From the NCBI RefSeq assembly GCF_004116955.1, contig NZ_CP026362.1:2389677-2453676 (forward strand): a stretch of DNA of 64,000 nt, given 5' to 3'. The notes under the pieces are model-generated. The model did not search any database. It was not told where the DNA came from and saw nothing but the letters and a program-made list of their open reading frames with translations. Below are positions 18,014 through 25,977 of this stretch, piece by piece; position 1 is the stretch's first letter; every line of letters starts with the position of its first letter. The position numbers were made by a program, and so were the translations under genes. The DNA is from Bacillus vallismortis. GTDB taxonomy: Bacteria > Bacillota > Bacilli > Bacillales > Bacillaceae.

Positions 18014-18991
18014 ATGTCAAAAGCAAACATTACAGCTATCGGCACCTATGCACCGAGCAGGCGCTTAACCAATGCTGACTTAGAAAAGATCGTTGACACG
18101 TCAGATGAATGGATTGTTCAGCGCACAGGAATGAGAGAACGCCGAATAGCCGATGAGCAGCAGTTCACCTCTGATTTATGCATCGAAGCGGTGAAGGATC
18201 TTAAGAGCCGTTATGAAGGGACACTTGATAATGTCGATATGATCCTCGTTGCCACAACAACATCTGACTATGCCTTCCCGAGCACGGCATGCCGCGTGCA
18301 GGAATATTTCGGCTGGGAACACACAGGCGCCCTGGATATTAATGCGACGTGCGCCGGGCTGACATACGGCCTTCATTTGGCTAATGGATTGATCACATCC
18401 GGCCTTCATCAAAAAATTCTCGTCATCGCCGGAGAAACACTATCAAAAGTAACAGGTTATACCGATCGAACGACATGCGTACTGTTTGGCGACGCGGCGG
18501 GTGCGCTGTTAGTTGAACGAGTTGAAGAAACGTCTGGGTTTCTTGCATCTGTCCAAGGAACAAGCGGGAACGGCAGAGATATCTTGTATCGTGCCGGGCT
18601 GCGGAATGAACTGAATGGAGTTCCACTTGCCGATTCCGGAAAAATGGTCCAAAATGGCCGTGAAGTGTATAAATGGGCAGTGAGAACCGTTCCCCACGAA
18701 TTTGAACGCCTTTTGCAGCAGGCAGGTCTGACAAGCGGCGAGCTGGATTGGTTTGTCCCTCACAGCGCCAACTTGCGCATGATCGAATCAATTTGTGAAA
18801 AAACACCGTTCCCGATCGAAAAAACACTCACCAGTGTCGAATATTTCGGAAACACGTCTTCTGTTTCAATTGTTTTGGCACTTGATCTCGCAGTGAAAGC
18901 CGGTAAGCTGAAAAAAGATCAAACCGTGATGCTGTTTGGATTTGGCGGCGGATTAACCTATACAGGATTACTTGTCAAATGGGGCATGTAA
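18014..18991 (+). CDS. fabHB: FabHB/YhfB, beta-ketoacyl-ACP synthase III
   Basis: This 325-residue condensing enzyme starts fatty-acid synthesis by joining a branched or straight acyl-CoA primer to malonyl-ACP. The catalytic Cys lies in INATCAGLTYG near residue 112, the His in FVPHSANLRM and the Asn in YFGNTSSVS. The protein is the B-type isozyme by its position next to yhgE/yhgD, separate from the fabHA-fabF locus. The ATG follows AGGAGTGATTC; three codons further upstream are open but are too close to the binding site. FapR control is expected. It is convergent with yhgE, with a structured repeat between them. Confidence 0.95.
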   Translation: MSKANITAIGTYAPSRRLTNADLEKIVDTSDEWIVQRTGMRERRIADEQQFTSDLCIEAVKDLKSRYEGTLDNVDMILVATTTSDYAFPSTACRVQEYFGWEHTGALDINATCAGLTYGLHLANGLITSGLHQKILVIAGETLSKVTGYTDRTTCVLFGDAAGALLVERVEETSGFLASVQGTSGNGRDILYRAGLRNELNGVPLADSGKMVQNGREVYKWAVRTVPHEFERLLQQAGLTSGELDWFVPHSANLRMIESICEKTPFPIEKTLTSVEYFGNTSSVSIVLALDLAVKAGKLKKDQTVMLFGFGGGLTYTGLLVKWGM

Positions 18992-18996
18992 TAAAA

Positions 18997-19027
18997 AAAG
19001 AACTTGTTTCGAGGAAACAAGTTCTTT
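18997..19027 (+). terminator. fabHB terminator, left copy of a duplicated hairpin
   Basis: This is a 13-bp stem (AAAGAACTTGTTT / AAACAAGTTCTTT, loop CGAGG). The same 31 bases recur exactly at 19204-19234 on the far side of the inserted repeat. The copy here serves fabHB. Confidence 0.85.
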
Positions 19028-19203
19028 CAGATTGTAGACAAAGACCTAAAACGGTTTTCGTTTTAGGTCTTTGTCATCTTTTCAGCGTGATTGAAAACCC
19101 TTGAAGTCTAGGAAGGACGAGCATCGGAGCACAGCGAATGTTGGAATTCGTGAGCACCGACGCGCAGGACTGACAACGAATGCGAGGGTTTGTCGACACG
19201 CTG
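19028..19203. repeat. 176-bp structured interspersed repeat, copy 1
   Basis: This non-coding element lies between convergent fabHB and yhgE. It is over 90% identical to 52799-52974. Its first part is a hairpin with a perfect 16-bp stem (19037-19052 with 19060-19075). The second part is a domain closed by TTTCAGCGTG (19080-19089) and CACGCTGAAA (19197-19206), with nested stems including AAACCCT/AGGGTTT and CGAAT/ATTCG. The outer ends (TTTCAG...GACAAA and TTTGTC...CTGAAA) form imperfect inverted repeats. It most likely belongs to the roughly 190-bp repeat family reported in the B. subtilis 168 genome paper. It is flanked by exact copies of the host terminator hairpin. Confidence 0.9.
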
Positions 19204-19234
19204 AAAGAACTTGTTTCGAGGAAACAAGTTCTTT
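19204..19234 (-). terminator. yhgE terminator, right copy of the duplicated hairpin
   Basis: An exact duplicate of the 31 bases at 18997-19027 lies four bases beyond the yhgE stop codon. It should terminate yhgE transcripts entering from the right. Confidence 0.85.
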
Positions 19235-19238
19235 TTCA

Positions 19239-21566
19239 TTATGAAGCCGGCTGTTCTTCTGAAGTTTCTTCCTTCCGGCTTAACATGACAAAATAAGTAA
19301 TGCTCAGCAAAATCATAACGAGGGCGATGCCGATTAAGACGCCGGCCATCTGCCACATGTAGCCAAAATCCCCGTTTGAAATGACCGCTCTGAATCCGTT
19401 AATGCTGTAGGTCATCGGCAATACGCCGTGAATGACTTGATAGAAATTCGGAAGCAATTCTAACGGGAAGGTTCCTCCGCTCGCTCCCAGCTGCAGCACT
19501 AAAATAATGACTGCGATAAATCGCCCCGGATTACCCATCGTTGTGGCCAAAAATTGAATCATTGCCAGGAATGCGAGACTCGTAATCATCGTAAACACGT
19601 AAAATCTCCACGTGCTCTCAACCTCGAGGCCGATTCCGAGCAAAAGAACCGTCGCCACAATGACCGATTGAATGATTCCAACGAGCATCATGACATTAAA
19701 TTTGCTGAAGAACCACTCAAAGCCGTTTCTCGGACGTCCTGATGCTTCCTTCAGCGGGAAGACCACCGTGAGCATGATGCCGCCGACATACAAGCCCATA
19801 GACAGAATATAGGGTGTCAGCCCTGTACCGTAGTTAGGAACGGAATGAATGGCGTTGTCATCGGTTTTAACCGGATCAGCAAACATGCCGTATGTTTGAT
19901 CGTCAGCATCGATATCACCTGTTTGATCTGCCGCGTCCTTCAGTTTACTAGACAGCTCTCCTGTGCCGTCCAACAGCTTGCCTAAACCTGTATCAAGAGA
20001 TTCAGATCCGTCTGCGATTTTTGATGATCCGTTTTGGACTTGTTTAGAGCCGTCTAATAGTTTCAGCAAGCCGCCGGATACTTGGCTGCTTCCTGTCACC
20101 AATTGCTCTGAACCCGCTTTTGCTTTTGCAAACTGCTTATTATATTCACCAATACCGGCTGTCAGTTTATTTTGGCCATCTGTCAGCTGCTGTGAAGCCG
20201 TGTGTATCTTCTCAGCTCCCTCAGTTAATTTGTCAATCGCATCTTGAGTCGCTTTTGCGCCGTTATATAGCTTAGATGTAGCTTCCGGCATAGCTTTCAG
20301 CTGCGCCACCTGCGTTTTCACATCTTCCAGAGAGCTTTTCATCGCTGAGATGTCCGGCAGCTGATCAGTTGAAGGCATTTGGCTTAAGATTTGATCAAAA
20401 TTAGGCGCATCCACCTGCGGAAGCTGTTTCTCAACAGAATGGATCAGCTGGCTTTTCTGTTCCGCTGTTAAAAAATCGCTTGAGTTGATGAGATTTTTAA
20501 ATGCCTGATCACGGTTTTTCAAGCTGTTTTCAAAGTCGGTCAGCTGTTTATGGAATTCCTTCATCGCTGTTTCTGAATTTTCCAGGTTGTTCACTGCGGT
20601 TTCAAGCTTCGTTAAATCGAGCGCATTGATGATCTTTTCCGCTTTTGCTGCCTTCTCAGAACCTTCTTGGACTTTACTGTTGAGCTGATCCAGCCCGTTT
20701 GTGAGATTAGGCAACCCTTGCTGCACGTTTTGAAGGCCGCCAAGCAGTTCATTCATCTTGCCCGTCAGCTCGCCTGATCCTGCCGCAAGCTTCCCTGAGT
20801 TTTCATAAATCGTATTGCTGCTGTCCTGGAATTTTCCAAGCGAGCTGTCAAGCGATTGGATGCCGCTTGTCACCTGTGCCGCTCCATCTGCGAGCTGCGC
20901 CGTTTTATCACTGATGGTAGCGGTGCTTTCCTTCAGCTTCTCCAGATTTTCTTTCAGCTGGGCGCTTCCGTTTTTCGCATCCTTCGTGCCGTCATCAATT
21001 TTTTTCGCGCCGCTGCTCGCGTCGCTCAAACCTTTTGCTAGATCTTTAAAGTTATCAAAAATAACTTTCGTATATTGCTCGGTCACTTCTTTAGAAACAG
21101 AGGCTTTTAGTTTATCAATCGCTTTTTCACCGATCGTCGCCCCTACATAGTTCGAACCGGCATTCGTATGGTATTTCAGATCCAGCTTTTTCGGATTTTT
21201 GTCCAATACCGTGCTGGCATTCTTAGAGAAATCCTCGGGAATCTCGACAACCAAATAGTATTTTTGATTTAATAAGTCCTTTAACGATTGGTCGAGATCA
21301 CTGGAAAAATGCCATTCAAAGTTGTCATTGTCCTTTAATTCTTCGACCAGATCATCACCAATTTGGAGTTTTTCTCCTTCATAGGTTGCCCCTTTGTCTT
21401 GGTTGACGACAACGACAGGGAGCTGGTCAACTGTGCCGTATGGGTCCCAATAAGCCTTTAAGAACACACCGCTGTAAATAAGCGGGACAAACAAAATGGC
21501 AATGATGGGAATTAATAATTTTTTACTCGTTACGATGTCTTTCCACTGACTTCGTATTGTGTTCAT
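19239..21566 (-). CDS. yhgE: YhgE, large membrane protein of the YhgE/Pip family
   Basis: This 775-residue membrane protein has one N-terminal transmembrane helix (about residues 17-35). A very long extracytoplasmic region, about residues 40-590, is rich in short Gly/Ser-containing helical repeats of the type GAxxLxxGxxxL. Five or six helices make up the C-terminal membrane domain, starting near GLTPYILSMGLYVGG. The family includes the phage infection protein Pip of Lactococcus and YueB, the SPP1 receptor, and is related to ABC-2 type exporter membrane parts. It lies 70 bases downstream of the TetR gene yhgD, which probably controls it. The transported or bound ligand is unknown. Confidence 0.9.
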   Translation of the reverse strand: MNTIRSQWKDIVTSKKLLIPIIAILFVPLIYSGVFLKAYWDPYGTVDQLPVVVVNQDKGATYEGEKLQIGDDLVEELKDNDNFEWHFSSDLDQSLKDLLNQKYYLVVEIPEDFSKNASTVLDKNPKKLDLKYHTNAGSNYVGATIGEKAIDKLKASVSKEVTEQYTKVIFDNFKDLAKGLSDASSGAKKIDDGTKDAKNGSAQLKENLEKLKESTATISDKTAQLADGAAQVTSGIQSLDSSLGKFQDSSNTIYENSGKLAAGSGELTGKMNELLGGLQNVQQGLPNLTNGLDQLNSKVQEGSEKAAKAEKIINALDLTKLETAVNNLENSETAMKEFHKQLTDFENSLKNRDQAFKNLINSSDFLTAEQKSQLIHSVEKQLPQVDAPNFDQILSQMPSTDQLPDISAMKSSLEDVKTQVAQLKAMPEATSKLYNGAKATQDAIDKLTEGAEKIHTASQQLTDGQNKLTAGIGEYNKQFAKAKAGSEQLVTGSSQVSGGLLKLLDGSKQVQNGSSKIADGSESLDTGLGKLLDGTGELSSKLKDAADQTGDIDADDQTYGMFADPVKTDDNAIHSVPNYGTGLTPYILSMGLYVGGIMLTVVFPLKEASGRPRNGFEWFFSKFNVMMLVGIIQSVIVATVLLLGIGLEVESTWRFYVFTMITSLAFLAMIQFLATTMGNPGRFIAVIILVLQLGASGGTFPLELLPNFYQVIHGVLPMTYSINGFRAVISNGDFGYMWQMAGVLIGIALVMILLSITYFVMLSRKEETSEEQPAS

Positions 21567-21636
21567 CCTGATGCCTCCATTCTAAAACTGACTCATCATA
21601 AAAAATGGTCATTTTCTTACAAAAAGAAAGGATTAT

Positions 21637-22212
21637 CTAGTTGGCTGACAATCCTTTCACAACATACAATTCAAGCAGTTCCGCAATTGTCTGTTTATCA
21701 AGCGGGGGATGTTGTTTTTCCCAATCAAAAATGAGTGCGATATAAAGCTTCAGCATCACGAAAGCTGTCAGCTCAGGGTCGCATGGCTTGATTGCACCGC
21801 TTTTGATCCCGTTTTCTATCTTATCTTTCATATAAGAGAGAATACCCCGCTCCATTTTTTGGATTACATCCTGAACGGCCATTGTACCAATTTCAGCGTT
21901 TTCTTGGAAAATCTTGATCGTCAGCTGATGTGTTTTCCTGAATTCAAGAATAGCAAACAGCGCTCTGTGCACATTTTCATGGAACGGAAGATCCGGCTCC
22001 ATCGCTTCGTCCGCTTTCTGCTTCATTTCCTTCAATAAAGTTGTGAAAATCTCGTCAAACAGCTCTTCTTTGTTTTTGAAAAAGGTATAAATGGTTCCCT
22101 TCCCCACATTCGCAAGCTTTGCCACTAGGTCCATTGTCGTCGCTTTATAACCGAACTGCGTGAAAGACTTTGTGGCAGCCTCTAAAATGAGCTTTTTTCG
22201 ATCTATTGACAT
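21637..22212 (-). CDS. yhgD: YhgD, TetR-family transcriptional regulator
   Basis: This 191-residue TetR/AcrR-type repressor has an N-terminal helix-turn-helix spanning KATTMDLVAKLANVGKGTIY and FKNKEELFDE, residues about 22-55. A C-terminal all-helical ligand pocket lacks recognisable specificity. It precedes yhgE in the same direction, so it probably represses this operon including itself, the common arrangement for TetR regulators next to membrane proteins. The start ATG follows GAGGTGATAG. The inducer is unknown. Confidence 0.9.
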   Translation of the reverse strand: MSIDRKKLILEAATKSFTQFGYKATTMDLVAKLANVGKGTIYTFFKNKEELFDEIFTTLLKEMKQKADEAMEPDLPFHENVHRALFAILEFRKTHQLTIKIFQENAEIGTMAVQDVIQKMERGILSYMKDKIENGIKSGAIKPCDPELTAFVMLKLYIALIFDWEKQHPPLDKQTIAELLELYVVKGLSAN

Positions 22213-22330
22213 TGTCTATCACCTCGAAACTGACCATTTGAACATTTTAGTCATTAAGTACATATGCAAATGTATCATAACCCGCTGATCAATTCAATCA
22301 TTTTTTACACAATATTGACATCGCCCGCCA

Positions 22331-22362
22331 AAAAACCCTCCGCCGCAGCGGAGGGTTTTAGC
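22331..22362 (-). terminator. terminator of the hemEHY operon
   Basis: AAACCCTCCG pairs with CGGAGGGTTT followed by a T run on the minus strand. The stem overlaps the final codons of hemY. Confidence 0.88.
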
Positions 22363-23770
22363 TGAATAAATAGGTGAGCGCGTCAGACACGGCGGCTTTT
22401 CCTTGATCGATGCAGTCTGGTATTCCGACACCTTCAAAAGAAGCACCTGTCATATAGACACCCGGATATGCGGTGGCCAGTTCTTCGCGAAGCTCTTTGA
22501 TGCGCTGTTTATGGCCGACATGGTACTGCGGCATGCTTTCATGCCAGCGGGTGACACATGTCATTTCCGGCTCCCCATTTATGTTCATGACTTTCTTTAA
22601 GTCTTCTAACACAATGTTGATAATGTCGGTATCCGAGAGATCAACAATGGATTCGTCCCCGGCTTTCCCCACATAGGCCCGAAGCAGCGTTTTGCCTTCC
22701 GGCGCTGCGTGCGGCCATTTTTTGTTCGTCCACGTACAGGCTGTGATCGCGAAATCACTGTTTCTTGAAATCACAAAGCCCGTACCCTCATGCTCCATTT
22801 GGACGGCGCCTTCAGGGAAGCCCAAGGCGACATTTGCCACGGATGTGGAGTGCATATGTTTCAAATTGGAAATAGAAGAAAGCTCTGAAAGCATTCCTGC
22901 AGCCGCTTTATGCGGAGCAGTCACAATCACTGATTCAGCATCAAGTGTGACGCCGTTATCCAGCTCGAGCGAGTAGCCAGTGCCGCCGCGGCCGATCTTC
23001 ATCACTTTTGTGCCTTTGACTATCTTCGTCAGCTTTAATTGCTTTTCGATCTCTTCGACAAGGGTCTGCAAACCGGTTGACAGGGTTTGAAACTGCCCTT
23101 GTTTTTTAGCCGTCAGCTGCTGGCCGGAGCCCTGAGGACGTGTTTTTTTCATGCCGAGAATCAAGCTTCTGTGCTTTTGTTCCGTCTCGTAAAATTGCGG
23201 GAATGTCGACATCAGGCTGAGCTTATCAATGTCGCCTGCATAGATGCCTGATAGAAGCGGCTCAATTAAATTCTCTACCACTTCATCCCCAACACGTCTG
23301 CGGAAAAATTCTCCCAATGACTGGTCGTCTTTTGATTTGCTGGCGGGCAAGATGAAATCCATCGCGGCTCTTGCCTTCCCAGACACAGAAAACAGGCCGG
23401 TTGAAACGAACGGCGCGATTTTTGTCGGTATCCCCATCACGGCGCCCTTCGGCATCGGATGCAGGGTGCGGTTTACAAGCACATAGGATTGTCCGGTTGC
23501 ATTGTTGACAAGCAAATGTTCAAGCCCTAGATCTTTGACAAGCTGCGGAGCGCTTTTCTTTCGTTCCAGAAATGAGTCAGGCCCTCGTTCGATGATATAG
23601 CCGTCTTTGTTGACAGTCTGGATTTTCCCGCCGACTCTCGGACTCGCCTCAACAAGCGTCAGCTCAATCGGCAGATCTTTTTCTTTGATTTCTTTTTCCA
23701 TATAGAAGGCGGCGGCTAAACCGGTAATGCCGCCGCCGATGATGACTACATGTTTTTTGCCGTCACTCAT
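22358..23770 (-). CDS. hemY: HemY, coproporphyrinogen III oxidase (oxygen-dependent, FAD)
   Basis: This 470-residue FAD enzyme oxidises coproporphyrinogen III to coproporphyrin III in the coproporphyrin-dependent heme pathway of Gram-positive bacteria (older name protoporphyrinogen oxidase, CgoX). The dinucleotide motif VVIIGGGITGLAAAF is at residues 7-21, followed by ERGPDSFLERK. The C-terminal flavin motif is GASFEGVGIPDCIDQG. Of the two ATG codons, the second (23770) is chosen because it has normal distance from AGAAGG. It lies 14 bases after hemH and is the last gene of hemE-hemH-hemY. Confidence 0.95.
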   Translation of the reverse strand: MSDGKKHVVIIGGGITGLAAAFYMEKEIKEKDLPIELTLVEASPRVGGKIQTVNKDGYIIERGPDSFLERKKSAPQLVKDLGLEHLLVNNATGQSYVLVNRTLHPMPKGAVMGIPTKIAPFVSTGLFSVSGKARAAMDFILPASKSKDDQSLGEFFRRRVGDEVVENLIEPLLSGIYAGDIDKLSLMSTFPQFYETEQKHRSLILGMKKTRPQGSGQQLTAKKQGQFQTLSTGLQTLVEEIEKQLKLTKIVKGTKVMKIGRGGTGYSLELDNGVTLDAESVIVTAPHKAAAGMLSELSSISNLKHMHSTSVANVALGFPEGAVQMEHEGTGFVISRNSDFAITACTWTNKKWPHAAPEGKTLLRAYVGKAGDESIVDLSDTDIINIVLEDLKKVMNINGEPEMTCVTRWHESMPQYHVGHKQRIKELREELATAYPGVYMTGASFEGVGIPDCIDQGKAAVSDALTYLFS

Positions 23771-23784
23771 GTTCATCGCCTTCT

Positions 23785-24717
23785 TTAACGTCCTAATTTT
23801 TTTAATACAACTGTTGCTAAAGCATCAATAAATTCCGGCTTGGCATTCGGCATTTCCGGCCGGTAGTAGCTTGCGCCGATATCGTCAGTGACCACTTTGC
23901 ATTCATAATCATTATCGTATAGCACTTCTAAATGGTCTGCCACAAATCCGACAGGGACATACACAAATGCCTGATATCCTTTTTGTTCGAATAAATCACG
24001 TGTTAAATCCTGTACATCAGGCCCGAGCCAAGGATCAGGCGTGTTCCCTTCGCTTTGCCAGCCGACAGCATATTCGGAAACGCCTGCGCCTTCAGCAATC
24101 AATTTCGCCGATTCATGAAGCTGATCCGGGTACGGGTCTCCAAATTCTTTGATTTTTTCCGGCAGACTGTGCGCGGATACGATAAGCATCGCGTTTTCTT
24201 TTTCATTCTCAGGCATTGAGGCATATGTTTCCTTCACTTGGTCAACCCAGTATTTCACGAACTTCGGTTCATCGTACCAGCTTTCAACAGACATAATTGT
24301 TAAGCCGCCAAGTTTTTCAGCTTCTTCTTTGGCACGTTTGTTGTAGGACTGCACGCTGAACGTGGAGAAATGCGGTGCCAGCACGATGCTGACCGCTTCT
24401 GTTATGCCGTCCTTATGCATCTCTGCCACAGCATCTTCAATAAACGGCTCGATATGCTTCAGTCCGATATACGCTTTAAACGTAATCTCGTCCTGAATCT
24501 CATTTAAGTGCTGTTCAAGCTGATGCGCTTGTTCTTCTGTGATTTTGGCAAGCGGTGAAATGCCGCCAATTGCTTCATATCTGTCTTTCAAATCTTGAAG
24601 CATCTCAGGTTCAGGCTTTCTGCCTCTTCTAATATGTGTATAATAACGTTCAATATCTTCTTCTTTATAAGGCGTGCCGTACGCCATAACGAGAAGCCCC
24701 ATTTTCTTTCTACTCAC
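23785..24717 (-). CDS. hemH: HemH/CpfC, coproporphyrin III ferrochelatase
   Basis: This 310-residue soluble ferrochelatase inserts Fe(II) into coproporphyrin III. The N-terminus [10 protein letters not shown] and the catalytic region [12 protein letters not shown] (His near residue 183) are conserved, as is [16 protein letters not shown] with its conserved Glu near residue 264. The length is that of the monomeric Bacillus enzyme. It is the middle gene of the heme operon, 72 bases after hemE and 14 bases before hemY. Confidence 0.96.
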   Translation of the reverse strand: MSRKKMGLLVMAYGTPYKEEDIERYYTHIRRGRKPEPEMLQDLKDRYEAIGGISPLAKITEEQAHQLEQHLNEIQDEITFKAYIGLKHIEPFIEDAVAEMHKDGITEAVSIVLAPHFSTFSVQSYNKRAKEEAEKLGGLTIMSVESWYDEPKFVKYWVDQVKETYASMPENEKENAMLIVSAHSLPEKIKEFGDPYPDQLHESAKLIAEGAGVSEYAVGWQSEGNTPDPWLGPDVQDLTRDLFEQKGYQAFVYVPVGFVADHLEVLYDNDYECKVVTDDIGASYYRPEMPNAKPEFIDALATVVLKKLGR

Positions 24718-24789
24718 TGTTTACACCCTCTTTAATTAATCTGCTACTAACATTTTGACAGGATATCATTCAGATACCAAAAGATACGC

Positions 24790-25851
24790 TTAGGAATATT
24801 GACTCGTTTTTTGGTTTTGTGAATATTTATGGACAAATGCTGTCAGTTTTTTCAAAACCTCAGGACTGACGTCAGGAAATACCCCGTGTCCAAGGTTGAA
24901 AATGAAACTGTCCGATTTCATGCCTTGATCCAGTATTTCCATCGTTTTCTTCTCAATAACTTCCCATGGCGCAAGCAAAATGGACGGGTCCAGATTGCCC
25001 TGCACTGTTTTCGTGATGCCTTTTGCTCTGGCTTCATCAATGCCGAGTCTCCAATCAAGCCCGACAACATCGAGAGGAAGGTCATGCCAATCCCCTGCCA
25101 GATGGCTGGCGCCGACACCAAACATGATCAGCGGCACATTCTCCTCTCGAAGATCTGAAAAGATCCGGCTCATCACGGGTTTGATGTATGTTCTGTAGTC
25201 CGCTTGATTCAGCGCGCCGACCCACGAATCAAAGATTTGAATCGCTTTTGCGCCTGCCTTAATCTGCGCTTTCACATACACGATGACCATATCGGCGAGC
25301 TTATTCATCAACAGGTTCCATGCATCTGGCATGCTGTACATGAAGGCTTTTGTTTTATTATAGTTTTTCGACGGACCGCCTTCGATCATGTAGCTGGCAA
25401 GCGTAAAAGGCGCACCTGAGAAACCGATGAGCGGGACGTTCAGCTGCTCATTGACAAGCAGTTTAATCGTCTCTAGCACGTACGGCACGTCCTGTTCCGG
25501 ATCAATCTGGCCCAGTTTTTCAATGTCCGCCAGAGACTGGATCGGCTGATCAATCACAGGCCCGATCCCGTTTTTGATTTCAACATCCACTCCGATTGAC
25601 GGCAGCGGCGTCATGATATCCTTATAAAGGATTGCGGCATCGACTCCGTATTGCTCAACCGGCAGTCTTGTGACATATGCACAAAGTTCGGGCTGATGGG
25701 TAATCTCGAACAATCCGTATTTTTCCTTCAGCTTACGGTACTCAGGCTGTGAGCGCCCTGCTTGTCTCATATACCATACAGGCGTGTGGTCCGCTTTTTC
25801 TCCCCGTGCAGCTTTTAAAAACGTTTCGTTAAACGTTTCTCGTTTACTCAT
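24790..25851 (-). CDS. hemE: HemE, uroporphyrinogen III decarboxylase
   Basis: This 353-residue cytosolic decarboxylase converts uroporphyrinogen III to coproporphyrinogen III. The signature segment [18 protein letters not shown] is at residues 22-39. Other conserved parts are [16 protein letters not shown], the catalytic Tyr in the middle, and [13 protein letters not shown] near the C-terminus. The ATG follows AGGTGGAAATC; six upstream codons are open but lack a binding site. It is the first gene of hemE-hemH-hemY, and no hairpin that would stop transcription is visible in the 72-base gap to hemH. Confidence 0.96.
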   Translation of the reverse strand: MSKRETFNETFLKAARGEKADHTPVWYMRQAGRSQPEYRKLKEKYGLFEITHQPELCAYVTRLPVEQYGVDAAILYKDIMTPLPSIGVDVEIKNGIGPVIDQPIQSLADIEKLGQIDPEQDVPYVLETIKLLVNEQLNVPLIGFSGAPFTLASYMIEGGPSKNYNKTKAFMYSMPDAWNLLMNKLADMVIVYVKAQIKAGAKAIQIFDSWVGALNQADYRTYIKPVMSRIFSDLREENVPLIMFGVGASHLAGDWHDLPLDVVGLDWRLGIDEARAKGITKTVQGNLDPSILLAPWEVIEKKTMEILDQGMKSDSFIFNLGHGVFPDVSPEVLKKLTAFVHKYSQNQKTSQYS

Positions 25852-25977
25852 CTGATTTCCACCTTTCATCCTGCAACCATACGTTCGTGTTTCTTGACCA
25901 TTACACTATACCTCGTTTTGGGCAAATGGTATAGAAATGAGGCTCAAAGTTCAAAAAATCGCCGAATTCCAATTCCA

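Noticed and set aside
19028..19203. CRISPR or attachment-site reading of the 176-bp repeats
   Set aside because: Only two dispersed copies exist in the window, with no spacers, no integrase and no tRNA target; the structure is that of an interspersed repeat element.
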